29,019 nucleotides of DNA from Alphaproteobacteria bacterium UBA3002 (GCA_002346425.1 DDZS01000066.1:2868-31886), one strand, 5' to 3'; positions 13,363 to 22,644 are shown, numbered from the stretch's first letter. Made by a program: numbers and translations. The notes: a model not told the origin generated them from the sequence alone.

Positions 13363-14915
13363 ATCACCAGCTTCGTCGGCCGCTTCCAGTTGACATAGCT
13401 AACGACCATCAAACGCGTCAGCATAATGGCCGAGAACATCGACGCCAAAATCCCGATCGACAGCGTGACGGCAAAGCCTTTCACCGAGCCGGAACCGAAG
13501 TAAAACAAGATAAACGCGGCAATCAATGTGGTGATATTGGCATCCATAATCGTATCAAACGCGGTTTTAAACCCTTGCTCGATTGACGAAGTAATCTTTT
13601 TACCTTTGCGCAACTCTTCCCGGATCCGTTCATAGATCAGCGTGTTCGCATCGACCGCCATACCCATGGTCAACACAATCCCGGCAATCCCCGGTAAGGT
13701 GAGGGTAACTTGAAAATATGATAAAATTCCCAGAATCAATACGACGTTAACCAGTAAGGCAATATCGGCGAACAGCCCGTAAATGCCATAATATAAGATC
13801 ATGAACAGCATGATCGCCGCGAAGGCGATGACGACCGCCACTTCACCCGCCTGAATCGAATCCGCACCGAGAGACGGGCCGACAGACCTTTCCTCGATGA
13901 TCGTCAGCGGTGCGGGCAGGGCACCAGCGCGTAATAATACTGCGAGCTCTTTGGCTGATTGAGTAGTGAAGTTGCCTTCGATCTGACCTTTACCATCGAT
14001 AATCGGCACCCGCATCACGGGCGCGGTGATGACCACATCATCGAGCACTACAGCAAAGCGTTTGCCGGTGTGTTTCGAGGTGATATCGGCAAATTTGCGT
14101 GCGCCAGCGGTATTGAACGAAAAGCTGACAACCGGCTGACCTTCGCTATAAGTTGGCTGCGCATTGGTCAGCAAATCCCCACTTAATGCCACACGCGAAT
14201 ACACTGGCACGGGCACGCGCATTTCCTCACCTTTGGCATTGGTCTCGATTTCGTATAAAATCTGTGTGCCGCTTGGCGCGCGGCCTTGCATCAGCTGACC
14301 TTCGCTTACGCTATCATTCACCAAGTGAAACGTCATTTTCGCGGTTTTGCCGAGAATCTTTTTTAGTTGCTCGGGATTTTCAAGCCCCGGCACCTGGACC
14401 AGCACGCGGTCATCACCCTGACGCTGGATCAACGGCTCTTTGGTGCCTGTTTCATTCACGCGGCGATTAATGATGCGGATAGATTGTTCCAGTAATTCCT
14501 GCTTTTTACGGGTTAGCGCCGCTTCGCCATACATCAGATGTGCGGTATCCTCACGTATGTCGACCTGCACATCATCATCAAGGGATTCGGCAATGGCCTG
14601 AATCCGGTTCGCATCTTCCTGCTCGCGCAGTTCGAAACTGACCATGTTGACGCCCGCGCGCAGGTTGCGATAACCCACTTTTTCGGTGCGCATGGCGGTG
14701 CGCATATCGTCTTCCAGACCGGCATATTGTTCTTTGAGATAGGTATCGAAATCAATTTCGAGCAGCAGATGCGAGCCGCCACGCAAGTCTAGCCCAAGAT
14801 TGATGCTATCTTGCGGCAGCCATTCCGGCATTTTGGTTAGGTTCGGCAGTGCGGCTAAAGTTGCCAGCACGCAGATCAATAAAATCGTGATTTTTTTCCA
14901 GGCGGGGTAAAACAT
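13359..14915 (-). CDS. secD: protein translocase subunit SecD
   Basis: SecD, with SecF, uses the proton gradient to help pull preproteins through SecYEG at the inner membrane. The 518-residue protein has an N-terminal membrane segment (about 8-24), INLGLDLRGGSHLLLEID (38-55), a large periplasmic P1 region, and five C-terminal membrane segments with GIVLTMGMAVDANTLIYERI, the RND-type signature. It ends right after the last helix, so secF is not fused to it, and the next gene is the Mth938-domain gene. No secF is present in the window. There is no clear ribosome site before the ATG at 14915; a hairpin lies just upstream. Confidence 0.96.
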   Translation of the reverse strand: MFYPAWKKITILLICVLATLAALPNLTKMPEWLPQDSINLGLDLRGGSHLLLEIDFDTYLKEQYAGLEDDMRTAMRTEKVGYRNLRAGVNMVSFELREQEDANRIQAIAESLDDDVQVDIREDTAHLMYGEAALTRKKQELLEQSIRIINRRVNETGTKEPLIQRQGDDRVLVQVPGLENPEQLKKILGKTAKMTFHLVNDSVSEGQLMQGRAPSGTQILYEIETNAKGEEMRVPVPVYSRVALSGDLLTNAQPTYSEGQPVVSFSFNTAGARKFADITSKHTGKRFAVVLDDVVITAPVMRVPIIDGKGQIEGNFTTQSAKELAVLLRAGALPAPLTIIEERSVGPSLGADSIQAGEVAVVIAFAAIMLFMILYYGIYGLFADIALLVNVVLILGILSYFQVTLTLPGIAGIVLTMGMAVDANTLIYERIREELRKGKKITSSIEQGFKTAFDTIMDANITTLIAAFILFYFGSGSVKGFAVTLSIGILASMFSAIMLTRLMVVSYVNWKRPTKLVI

Positions 14916-14932
14916 GGGGCCTATTCATAGGG

Positions 14933-14960
14933 GATGCTGAATTAATTTCAGCATCTTTTT
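14933..14960 (+). terminator. hairpin with T run, antisense to yajC-secD
   Basis: GATGCTGAA (14933-14941) pairs with TTCAGCATC (14947-14955) and five T follow on the plus strand. The genes here run on the minus strand, where the hairpin would stand between yajC and secD without a T run. It is either a plus-strand terminator against antisense transcription or an mRNA hairpin before secD. Confidence 0.5.
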
Positions 14961-14993
14961 GCAAACGATCCCGAAGCAAATCGCGAATGTGGC

Positions 14994-15392
14994 TTATTTG
15001 TTGTCGTTTGCTGCTTTTTTAGCGGGGGTATCGGTTTTGACTTCGGCTACATGCTCGCGTTTGGTCAGGACCTGACTAATCGTGTTTTGTTGGACAAAGA
15101 CTTCCACGCCTTCTGCGATACGCAAGGAAACCTTGCCTTGTTCGCCTTCTGCTACGGCATGTACTTTAGTGACCTTACCGTAAATGCCACCTGCGGTGAT
15201 CACCTCATCGCCTTTTTGTGTATTGGCGACCATTTCGCGATGCGCTTTCATTTTTTTATTCTGAGGACGAATCACCAGAAAATAAAAGATGAAGAATAAC
15301 AGGATTATTGGCGCAAAACTCGCCAATGGAGAGGGCGCTTCACCTGCCGCTTGGGCAAATGCCGGAGAAATCAGAAGATCGATCAAGGCCAT
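14994..15392 (-). CDS. yajC: preprotein translocase accessory subunit YajC
   Basis: YajC is a small single-pass inner-membrane protein associated with SecDF. The 132-residue protein has a short polar N-terminus, one membrane segment (about 27-43, PIILLFFIFYFLVIRPQ), then the conserved IRPQNKKMKAHREMVANTQKG and GDEVITAGGIYGKV, and a lysine-rich tail. It begins 6 bases after the stop of rpmG and is followed by secD, 78 bases on. Confidence 0.95.
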   Translation of the reverse strand: MALIDLLISPAFAQAAGEAPSPLASFAPIILLFFIFYFLVIRPQNKKMKAHREMVANTQKGDEVITAGGIYGKVTKVHAVAEGEQGKVSLRIAEGVEVFVQQNTISQVLTKREHVAEVKTDTPAKKAANDNK

Positions 15393-15398
15393 AAGGGA

Positions 15399-15566
15399 CT
15401 ATTTCAGCTTCACTTCTTTGAAATCCACATGCTTGCGCACAACGGGATCATATTTCTTAAACGCCAGCTTTTCAGTCTGTTTGCGCGGGTTGCGTTTTTT
15501 TACATAGTAAAAACCCGTCCCTGCAGTTGACTCAAGCTTCACCAAAATCACATTCTTTTTAGCCAT
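15399..15566 (-). CDS. rpmG: 50S ribosomal protein L33
   Basis: A 55-residue protein starting MAKKNVILVKLESTAGTGFY and ending in HVDFKEVKLK, with the family's YVKKRNPRKQTEKLAFKKYDP core. It has no cysteines, so it is the zinc-independent form. AGGAA lies before the ATG at 15566. It comes first in a run with yajC, secD and the Mth938-domain gene, behind a clear promoter. The ORF is small and easily missed. Confidence 0.95.
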   Translation of the reverse strand: MAKKNVILVKLESTAGTGFYYVKKRNPRKQTEKLAFKKYDPVVRKHVDFKEVKLK

Positions 15567-15591
15567 AGTAGTATTCCTTTATGAAGCAGGG

Positions 15592-15619
15592 AACATACTG
15601 ATTCACACCGCGCTGTCAA
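15592..15619 (-). promoter_or_regulatory. promoter of rpmG-yajC-secD
   Basis: On the minus strand: an exact TTGACA (15614-15619), a 16-base spacer, TATGTT (15592-15597). The transcript would start about 20 bases before the rpmG ATG. Confidence 0.65.
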
Positions 15620-15658
15620 GCGCTTTACCTTTGAGAGGCAGACTGCTAACAGGGCGCT

Positions 15659-16525
15659 ATGACAAAGATACGTAAAGCAGTGTTTCCCGTGGGTGGTTTA
15701 GGCACCCGGTTTCTGCCTGCGACGAAGGCGATGCCGAAAGAAATGCTGCCTGTGGTGGACAAGCCACTGATCCATTATGCCTATGAAGAAGCGGTGGCCG
15801 CGGGGATTGAGGAATTCATCTTTATCACCGGGCGGAATAAAGCTGCGATCTCCAACCATTTCGACCACTCGTATGAGTTGCAGCGCATTCTCGACGAAAA
15901 AGGCAAAGCGCGCGAGTTGCAGCAGACCAAAGGATGGATGCCAGATGCCGGGTCAATCATTTTTACGCGCCAGATGGAGGCGTTAGGCCTGGGCCATGCG
16001 GTATGGTGCGCGCGCAAACTGATTGGCGATGAACCGTTTGCGGTGATTCTCGCCGATGATTTGATTATGGCCGATACGCCCTGTCTGAAACAGATGGTCG
16101 ATGCCTATGCCGACACGCCGGGCAATGTCGCCGCGGTGATTGAGGTGCCGAAAGATCAAGTCTCAAGCTACGGAATTTTGGATATTGAATCCGAAGCGGG
16201 TAACGTGGTGAAAGCGCGTGGGCTAGTGGAAAAACCGAAGCCAGAAGACGCGCCATCAAATCTGTCGATTACCGGACGCTATATTTTGCATCCGGATATT
16301 TTCAAGCAATTGGATAAGAAGCAAACCGGCTCTGGCGGCGAAATTCAGCTGACCGATGCGATGAATGCGATGATCGGCGATGTCGGCTTTTATGGCTACC
16401 GCTTCGACGGTACGCGCTTCGACTGCGGCAATAAAGCAGGCTTTGTCGAGGCGAATGTTGCCTATGCCCTCAAAGATGCTGCAATGGCCGATGATGTGCG
16501 CGCTGCGCTGCGTAAATATGTATAG
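15659..16525 (+). CDS. galU: UTP-glucose-1-phosphate uridylyltransferase
   Basis: This enzyme makes UDP-glucose from UTP and glucose-1-phosphate for envelope polysaccharides. The 288-residue protein has the nucleotidyltransferase signature AVFPVGGLGTRFLPATKAMP (7-26), KEMLPVVDKPLIHYAYEEA, FAVILADDLI with the metal-binding Asp pair, and a C-terminal GEIQLTDAM segment followed by GTRFDCGNKAGFVEAN, typical of bacterial GalU. Length is normal. Only a weak AGGG precedes the ATG. The ugd gene follows after 3 bases. Confidence 0.96.
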   Translation: MTKIRKAVFPVGGLGTRFLPATKAMPKEMLPVVDKPLIHYAYEEAVAAGIEEFIFITGRNKAAISNHFDHSYELQRILDEKGKARELQQTKGWMPDAGSIIFTRQMEALGLGHAVWCARKLIGDEPFAVILADDLIMADTPCLKQMVDAYADTPGNVAAVIEVPKDQVSSYGILDIESEAGNVVKARGLVEKPKPEDAPSNLSITGRYILHPDIFKQLDKKQTGSGGEIQLTDAMNAMIGDVGFYGYRFDGTRFDCGNKAGFVEANVAYALKDAAMADDVRAALRKYV

Positions 16526-16528
16526 CCT

Positions 16529-17839
16529 ATGAAGCTCGCGATTATCGGAACCGGCTATGTCGGACTGGTCAGTGGGGTGTGCTTCGCCGAACTTGGATTC
16601 GATGTTACCTGTATCGACAATAATCCGGATAAGATCGCACAGCTTCAAGCGAGAAAATGCCCGATTTATGAGCCCGGCCTCACTGAATTAATGGCGCAAA
16701 ATACGGCGCGACTTTCATACACAAGGGACTTAGCTACCGCAGTCAAAGCGGCGGATATCGTAATGATTGCTGTTGGTACGCCGCCAGACCCCTCGGAAGA
16801 AGGGAAGGCCGATTTACGTTATGTCTATGCCGCAGCGGAAGAACTGGCGGCACATCTGGACGGGTTTACCGTGGTGATTACCAAGTCAACCGTGCCGCCG
16901 GGCACGAATCGTGAAGTGGCGCGGCGCATTGCGGCAGTCAATGCGGAGGCGGAGTTCGCCGTGGCATCCAATCCGGAATTCCTGCGCGAAGGCTCGGCGA
17001 TTGGCGACTTCATGCAGCCGGATCGTATTATTTGTGGGACAGAAGACGCGCGTGCTAAGGCGCTTTTAGAACAATTATATGCGCCACTTACTACTAAAGG
17101 CTATCCGCTACTGATTACCGGGCTGGAAACCGCTGAGGTGATTAAATATGCGGCGAATACGTTTCTCGCGACCAAAATCGCCTTCATCAATGAAATGGCC
17201 GACATTGCGGAAAAGGTTGGCGCGGATATTGAATTGGTCGCCAAAGGTATGGGAATGGACGCCCGCATTGGCGAGCGTTTCCTACGCCCCGGCCCGGGGT
17301 TCGGTGGCTCATGTTTCCCGAAAGACGCGCAGGCGTTGGCGCGGCTGGCTTCGGCATCCGGTGTGTATCCGGAGATTACGAATACCGTTGTCAAATACAA
17401 CTTGGCCCGGCGCGAAAGCATGGGCGCGCGGGTGGTAGAAGCGTGTGACGGCAGTGTGGTTGGAAAAACGATCGCGATTCTTGGATTGACCTTCAAAGCC
17501 AACACAGACGACATGCGCGAAAGCGCGGCCCTGCATATTATCCCATTCTTACTCAATGGTGGCGCGGCGATTCGCGCCTATGACCCGGAAGGCATGGCAA
17601 ATGCCAAACCGTTGCTGCCGGATGCCGTGACCTATTGCGAGAATGCCTCAACGGCCATGCAAGGGGCCGATTGCGTATGTATTGTGACCGAATGGGATGA
17701 GTTTCGCTCGCTGGATTGGGTAACGATTAAACCAACACTGAAACACCTGCTGATTGTTGATTTACGCAATTTGTTTAAGCCTGAGGATATGGCCAACTTC
17801 GGCTACCGCTATCACTCTATCGGGCGCAAAGCGGTTTAA
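16529..17839 (+). CDS. ugd: UDP-glucose 6-dehydrogenase
   Basis: The enzyme oxidises UDP-glucose twice to UDP-glucuronate with NAD. The 436-residue protein has the Rossmann start MKLAIIGTGYVGLVSG, the substrate-binding middle region (NPEFLREGSAIGDFMQPDRI), the catalytic Cys262 within GPGFGGSCFPKDAQAL, and a C-terminal NAD-dependent domain with LGLTFKANTDDMRESAA and VTEWDEFR. Length is typical. Next to galU, it gives a two-step route from glucose-1-phosphate to UDP-glucuronate, a precursor of acidic envelope or capsular polysaccharide. The closely spaced pair is probably cotranscribed. Confidence 0.96.
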   Translation: MKLAIIGTGYVGLVSGVCFAELGFDVTCIDNNPDKIAQLQARKCPIYEPGLTELMAQNTARLSYTRDLATAVKAADIVMIAVGTPPDPSEEGKADLRYVYAAAEELAAHLDGFTVVITKSTVPPGTNREVARRIAAVNAEAEFAVASNPEFLREGSAIGDFMQPDRIICGTEDARAKALLEQLYAPLTTKGYPLLITGLETAEVIKYAANTFLATKIAFINEMADIAEKVGADIELVAKGMGMDARIGERFLRPGPGFGGSCFPKDAQALARLASASGVYPEITNTVVKYNLARRESMGARVVEACDGSVVGKTIAILGLTFKANTDDMRESAALHIIPFLLNGGAAIRAYDPEGMANAKPLLPDAVTYCENASTAMQGADCVCIVTEWDEFRSLDWVTIKPTLKHLLIVDLRNLFKPEDMANFGYRYHSIGRKAV

Positions 17840-17862
17840 TATCCGATAGGATGACTGGCTAA

Positions 17863-18396
17863 TTAGTCCTTCCACTTAATGGAGCACCCCATACTGGGAT
17901 TCTGCGGGCGGTTGGTTTTACCGTCGCGGACCATGTCTTCGAAGGCCAAGAAAAGCTCTTGTGCATGTTCGCCATCGTCAAGACGACCGCGATAGAACAA
18001 GTCCAGCTCTTTATCGAAGCCGAAGAAATCAGGCGTACACACCGCGCCATAGGCTTTGGCGACGGCTTGCGTTTCATCATAGAGATACGGGAAGGTAAAG
18101 CCCCAATTCTGCGCCAAATGCAGCATATCTTCGGGCGAATCCTCCGGGTAATCCTGAATATCATTCGAACTGATGGCGACTGTATTCACTCCAATTTTTT
18201 CCAGCAATTCCGCGGTGTCGACAATCTGGCGCAACTGGCGTTGGACATAAGGGCAATGGTTACACATAAAGATAACCAGCAGGCCATTTTCGCCGGCGCA
18301 TTGCTCCAATGTGTAGATTTTATTATCGCAGCCGGGCAATTCAAAGTCCGGTGCGGTCATGCCGATCTCAGCGGGCGGGGTCGAAAGTAAGGCCAT
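17863..18396 (-). CDS. thioredoxin-fold redoxin (PRX_like1 type)
   Basis: This 177-residue cytoplasmic protein has a peroxiredoxin/redoxin fold: APDFELPGCDNKIYTL (15-30), LLVIFMCNHCPYVQRQL with the CNHC pair (45, 48), AISSNDIQDYPEDSPE, and FPYLYDETQAVAKAYGAVCTPDFFGFD with the cis-Pro loop. This subgroup of uncharacterised AhpC/TSA-like proteins is common in bacteria. A thiol reductase or peroxidase activity is likely but the substrate is unknown. GGAGGA before the ATG at 18396 fixes the start. The ATG lies inside the end of the upstream glycosyltransferase gene (29-base overlap), so the two are coupled. Confidence 0.88.
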   Translation of the reverse strand: MALLSTPPAEIGMTAPDFELPGCDNKIYTLEQCAGENGLLVIFMCNHCPYVQRQLRQIVDTAELLEKIGVNTVAISSNDIQDYPEDSPEDMLHLAQNWGFTFPYLYDETQAVAKAYGAVCTPDFFGFDKELDLFYRGRLDDGEHAQELFLAFEDMVRDGKTNRPQNPSMGCSIKWKD

Positions 18397-19588
18397 GGGT
18401 TTCCTCCGATTGGTGGGTGAGCCAGAAATTCCAGCATAACAGAAACACTAAAAATGCAAAGCCGCCGGAAATAACCGCCGTAGCGGGCAGGGTGTAATAG
18501 AGAATCTGCATGCCTATCAGACTGATGCCATAGGCTTTTCCGCGGTTAGGCGGCCATTGCCAGAACACCATAGGGATAGCCAGCGCCAGATCATGCGGAT
18601 GAAGCCAGGGGCAAAAGATTAGCCCTAACACCGCAGTCCGGCTAAAAAGCAAAGTTCGTAACCGATCCGAAGCAATAGGGCGTCGCCAGAGCCAAGCGGT
18701 ATAGATGATCGCCGCCACAAAAATCGCGTTAGTTATAACAGTGATTTCGAATAACGCCTCCATCCCCCAGAAGCGTATCGCGGCGCCGCGTAGATTCGGC
18801 TGACTGGTCAAGTCGATACGGTATTGCGTCGTAAAGGCGCTCATTCGTTGGAGTAGTTCAAGCCAATCCAGCCATATAGTCGGGCCGAAATAAAGCGTCA
18901 CGATCGCAATTAACAGGAAACTATACCTAACAAGGCGCTTAATCAGCGGGACTTGCCGGCTTAGTAGGATGTGTATGGTAGGCAGCAACACTAATTGAGG
19001 TTTAATGGCCCCAAGTATGAACGCATTCGCGGCTCGCTTTGGATGAGTCTCTGCCCAGCGCCAGTAGAATGTTAGCGCAAACGCAAGCAGAATGCCGGCT
19101 TGCCCCAGTTGCAGACATTGCAAAACGGGCACAAATGTGAGGATGAAAAGCAAGCCAATGCATTGATGTAGTAAGGGGTAGGGACGTAGCAGCGCCCACA
19201 GCATCGTCAGTAAAAGTATGAGATTGAGCGCTAGCCATGAGCCATAGGCCGTATGGATACTAAGTGGCGCCATCCAGCTTAGTATTAGTGGCAACCACGG
19301 CGGGTAATTGAAAAGCAGAATGTCGTCCGGTGCAATCACAGGCGCCGAACCCACCGCCTCATCGACTAGCTGTACTTGCACCTGATGCTGAAGCCCAAGA
19401 TCATAAAGCTGCGTGGCATTCCCCAAAATTGCAATGCGCACCCCGGTAAGATATTGAAGGAAATCGGCATAAATTAAGCCGGATTCACTCTGCATCACCG
19501 GGTTGAATATCGGCGCTAACACATAGCCCATGGCCAAAAATAATAGGCCGAACACAAAATAAACAATCAGGCGGGGTGAAAAACGCAT
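18368..19588 (-). CDS. GT87-like (DUF2029) membrane glycosyltransferase
   Basis: This 406-residue integral membrane protein has around ten hydrophobic segments. Family features of GT87 polyprenyl-phosphate-mannose-type transferases are an acidic residue after the first membrane segment in IYADFLQYLTGVRIAILGN (D42), then QLYD, NYPPWLPLILSWMAPL, QLGQAGILLAF, LGAIKPQLVLLP and PWLHPHDLALAIP. Such enzymes add a sugar from a lipid-linked donor on the periplasmic side. The acceptor is unknown; galU-ugd on the opposite strand nearby suggest an envelope context, but this is inference. It is followed by the redoxin gene, with overlap. Confidence 0.82.
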   Translation of the reverse strand: MRFSPRLIVYFVFGLLFLAMGYVLAPIFNPVMQSESGLIYADFLQYLTGVRIAILGNATQLYDLGLQHQVQVQLVDEAVGSAPVIAPDDILLFNYPPWLPLILSWMAPLSIHTAYGSWLALNLILLLTMLWALLRPYPLLHQCIGLLFILTFVPVLQCLQLGQAGILLAFALTFYWRWAETHPKRAANAFILGAIKPQLVLLPTIHILLSRQVPLIKRLVRYSFLLIAIVTLYFGPTIWLDWLELLQRMSAFTTQYRIDLTSQPNLRGAAIRFWGMEALFEITVITNAIFVAAIIYTAWLWRRPIASDRLRTLLFSRTAVLGLIFCPWLHPHDLALAIPMVFWQWPPNRGKAYGISLIGMQILYYTLPATAVISGGFAFLVFLLCWNFWLTHQSEETHGLTFDPAR

Positions 19589-19633
19589 CCGCTTACCTTA
19601 TCTGACGAACAGAAAATCAGGGCAAACGCATCA

Positions 19634-19661
19634 TTGCCTTTATGCACAAAGGCCGTATACT
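19634..19661 (+). promoter_or_regulatory. promoter of uvrA
   Basis: TTGCCT (19634-19639), a 16-base spacer, TATACT (19656-19661), 29 bases before the uvrA ATG. No alphaproteobacterial LexA site of the GTTC-N7-GTTC type is visible around it, so SOS control is not supported. Confidence 0.65.
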
Positions 19662-19690
19662 GCGCGGCCACTTAAATACAAAGGACAGCT

Positions 19691-22636
19691 ATGGAACCCG
19701 TCATCAGCGTGCGCGGCGCAAAAGAACATAACCTTAAGAATATCAACGTCGATATTCCCAAAAACAAGCTGGTGGTGATTACCGGCCTGTCGGGTTCGGG
19801 CAAGTCGTCGCTGGCGTTTGATACGATCTATGCCGAAGGCCAGCGCCGTTATGTTGAGTCGCTCTCGGCCTATGCGCGGCAGTTTTTGAATATTCAGGAT
19901 AAGCCGGATGTAGAAAGCATTGACGGCCTTTCTCCTGCGATTGCGATTGATCAGAAAACCACGTCGAAAAATCCACGTTCGACCGTAGGGACTGTCACCG
20001 AGATCTACGATTATCTGCGCCTGCTTTACGCGCGCATCGGCATTCCGTATTCGCCTGCGACCGGCAAACCAATTACCAGCCAAACCGTCAGCGAGATGGT
20101 CGATAAGGTGCTGGAATTGCCCAAAGACACAAAACTCTATCTGATGGCACCCATTGCGCGTGGCCAAAAAGGCGAGTTTAAGAAAGAGCTGAAAGCCATG
20201 CAAAAGCGTGGCTTTACCCGCGTCAAAATTGATGGGGAATTGCATGAGATGGATGATCTGCCATCGATTGAGAAAAATAAGAAACACGATATCGATGTGG
20301 TGGTCGACCGGATCAAAGTCAGCGAAGAATTAGGCAACCGCCTGCCGGATTCGATTGAAACATGCTTGGGTATTTCCGATGGTCTAGTGCATGTCGAAGT
20401 CGTCGAAATCGACGAGAGCGCCGAACAGAAAAAAGGCGATATCATCGTCCTGTCGGCGAAATTCGCCTGCCCGGAATCCGGTTTCACTCTGGAGGAAATC
20501 GAGCCGCGTCTGTTTTCGTTCAACTCACCCTTCGGGGCCTGTCCGTCTTGCGATGGCTTGGGCGTTGCAACTTATACCGACCCCAGCATGGTCGTGCCCG
20601 ATCCGCAGCTATCGCTGTTCGATGGGGCAATTGCACCTTGGGAATCGGCGCAGTCGAAATATTACATGCAGACGCTGGATGGTTTGGCGAAACATTATAA
20701 ATTCTCGCTGCATGTGCCGTGGGAAGATTTACCGGAAAAGGTGCAGAATATTATTCTGCACGGTACCGGCGAGGAATCGATCAAGATTAATTACCATGAC
20801 GGTATCCGCAGCTTCAAAAGCGACAAACCGTTCGAAGGCGTGATCCCCAACCTGAACCGCCGCTACCGCGAAACAGATTCCAGCTGGGTGCGCGAAGAGA
20901 TCGCGAAATTCCAAAGCATTACCGATTGCCCGACCTGTAATGGCTATCGCCTGAAACCCGAAGCGTTGTGCGTGAAAGTTGGCGGGCTGCATATCGGTGA
21001 AGTCTGTAAATACGCGATCGATCATGCCGTGGATTGGTTCAATGATTTGGAGAAGAAACTCAGCAAAAATCATCAGAAAATCGCCGAAAAAGTGTTGAAA
21101 GAAATCCGCGAACGATTGGGCTTCCTCAACAATGTCGGCTTAAGTTATCTGACGCTCAGCCGCGAATCGGGTACGCTGTCTGGCGGTGAGTCACAGCGGA
21201 TTCGTCTGGCCTCGCAAATCGGTTCCGGCCTGTCGGGCGTGTTATATGTCCTTGATGAGCCGTCCATCGGCCTGCACCAGTGTGACAATGATCGCTTGCT
21301 TGCCACACTGGCGCATTTGCGCGATCTGGGCAATACCGTGATCGTGGTGGAGCATGATGAAGACACCATGCGCCGCGCCGATCACCTGATCGACATCGGC
21401 CCCGGCGCGGGGATTCACGGCGGGCAGATTATTTCGCAAGGCACGCCTGAACATGTCGCCAATGACGAAACCAGCATCACCGGCCATTACCTCTCAGGCC
21501 GCGAGCAGATTGACGTGCCGGAAGAGCGGCGGCAGGGTTATAAAACCAAGCGTATCCGCATCGAAAACGCCCGCGAGAATAACCTGCAAGGCGTCAGCTG
21601 CGATATTCCGCTCGGCCTGTTTACCTGTGTTACCGGTGTGTCCGGCGGCGGGAAGTCGTCACTGGTGATCGAAACACTCTACAAAGCCGTGACCAAACGC
21701 CTGCATGGCAGCAAGGTGACGCCCGGCGCGCATGACGCGATTTTAGGCCTCGAATATATCGACAAAATCATCGAGATCGACCAATCGCCGATCGGCCGCA
21801 CGCCGCGCTCGAACCCTGCGACCTATACCGGCGCTTTCGGGCCGATCCGCGATTGGTTTACCGGTCTGCCTGAATCAAAAGCACGAGGGTATAAACCGGG
21901 GCGCTTCTCGTTCAACGTCAAGGGCGGGCGCTGCGAAGCCTGTCAGGGCGACGGGATGATCAAAATCGAGATGCACTTTCTGCCCGACGTGTATGTGCTT
22001 TGTGACCAATGTAAAGGCAAGCGCTATAACCGCGAAACGCTGGAAGTGGAATACAAAGGCAAGTCGATCGCCGATGTGCTAAACATGACGGTCGAAGAAG
22101 CCGTCGATTTCTTCGAAGCACACCCCTCCATCAAAGAAAAGATGGTCGCATTACTCGAAGTCGGCTTGGGTTACATCAAGCTCGGCCAGTCCGCGACCAC
22201 GCTTTCCGGCGGTGAGGCGCAGCGTATCAAACTAGCCAAAGAACTTTCCAAACGCGCGACCGGCCGCACGCTCTACATCTTAGACGAGCCGACCACCGGC
22301 CTGCATAGCGCGGACATCAAGAAACTGTTGTCGGTCTTGCATAAACTGGTCGACGCGGGAAATTCGATGGTGGTGATTGAGCATAATCTCGATGTCGTCA
22401 AAACCGCCGACCATGTCATCGATATCGGCCCCGGCGGCGGCGACAAAGGCGGCAAACTGGTTGCGACCGGAACCCCGGAAGATATTATCAAGGTGAAAGA
22501 ATCCATCACCGGCCAGTATCTAAAGCCGCTATTAGAAAAGAAAAAAGCGATAGCAGCTCCGAAAGCTTCGAAAGCGCCGGCTAAGAAAAAGCCTGCCGCG
22601 AAGAAAGACGAGAAAAAGAAGACGAAAGCGGCGTAA
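19691..22636 (+). CDS. uvrA: excinuclease ABC subunit A
   Basis: UvrA is the damage-sensing ATPase of nucleotide excision repair. The 981-residue protein has two ABC modules: Walker A GLSGSGKSSLAFD (32-44) with LSGGESQRIRLASQIGSGLS and LDEPSIGLH, then GVSGGGKSSLV with LSGGEAQRIKLAKELSKR and LDEPTTGLH. The C-terminal zinc module is intact (CEACQGDGMIKIEMHFLPD, then CDQCKGKRYN). The first zinc module reads CPES before CPSC, so one Cys of the usual four is Ser, a variant I recall from other alphaproteobacteria. The last 35 residues are Lys/Ala-rich. AAGGA precedes the ATG at 19691. Confidence 0.98.
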   Translation: MEPVISVRGAKEHNLKNINVDIPKNKLVVITGLSGSGKSSLAFDTIYAEGQRRYVESLSAYARQFLNIQDKPDVESIDGLSPAIAIDQKTTSKNPRSTVGTVTEIYDYLRLLYARIGIPYSPATGKPITSQTVSEMVDKVLELPKDTKLYLMAPIARGQKGEFKKELKAMQKRGFTRVKIDGELHEMDDLPSIEKNKKHDIDVVVDRIKVSEELGNRLPDSIETCLGISDGLVHVEVVEIDESAEQKKGDIIVLSAKFACPESGFTLEEIEPRLFSFNSPFGACPSCDGLGVATYTDPSMVVPDPQLSLFDGAIAPWESAQSKYYMQTLDGLAKHYKFSLHVPWEDLPEKVQNIILHGTGEESIKINYHDGIRSFKSDKPFEGVIPNLNRRYRETDSSWVREEIAKFQSITDCPTCNGYRLKPEALCVKVGGLHIGEVCKYAIDHAVDWFNDLEKKLSKNHQKIAEKVLKEIRERLGFLNNVGLSYLTLSRESGTLSGGESQRIRLASQIGSGLSGVLYVLDEPSIGLHQCDNDRLLATLAHLRDLGNTVIVVEHDEDTMRRADHLIDIGPGAGIHGGQIISQGTPEHVANDETSITGHYLSGREQIDVPEERRQGYKTKRIRIENARENNLQGVSCDIPLGLFTCVTGVSGGGKSSLVIETLYKAVTKRLHGSKVTPGAHDAILGLEYIDKIIEIDQSPIGRTPRSNPATYTGAFGPIRDWFTGLPESKARGYKPGRFSFNVKGGRCEACQGDGMIKIEMHFLPDVYVLCDQCKGKRYNRETLEVEYKGKSIADVLNMTVEEAVDFFEAHPSIKEKMVALLEVGLGYIKLGQSATTLSGGEAQRIKLAKELSKRATGRTLYILDEPTTGLHSADIKKLLSVLHKLVDAGNSMVVIEHNLDVVKTADHVIDIGPGGGDKGGKLVATGTPEDIIKVKESITGQYLKPLLEKKKAIAAPKASKAPAKKKPAAKKDEKKKTKAA

Positions 22637-22644
22637 TAATTAAT

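Noticed and set aside
17840..17862. Terminator between ugd and the convergent redoxin gene
   Set aside because: Only a short, imperfect AGGA..TCCT-type pairing without a T run can be seen.
19589..19690. LexA/SOS box before uvrA
   Set aside because: No GTTC-N7-GTTC or closely similar pair is visible around the promoter.
19640..20287. A 215-codon minus-strand open frame opposite the start of uvrA
   Set aside because: It covers the uvrA promoter and its ABC motifs in antisense and has no ribosome site or recognisable domain.
20521..20570. Apparent loss of a zinc-binding Cys in the first UvrA zinc module (CPES in place of CPxC)
   Set aside because: I recall the same Cys-to-Ser variant from other alphaproteobacterial UvrA proteins, so it is not evidence of decay or novelty.
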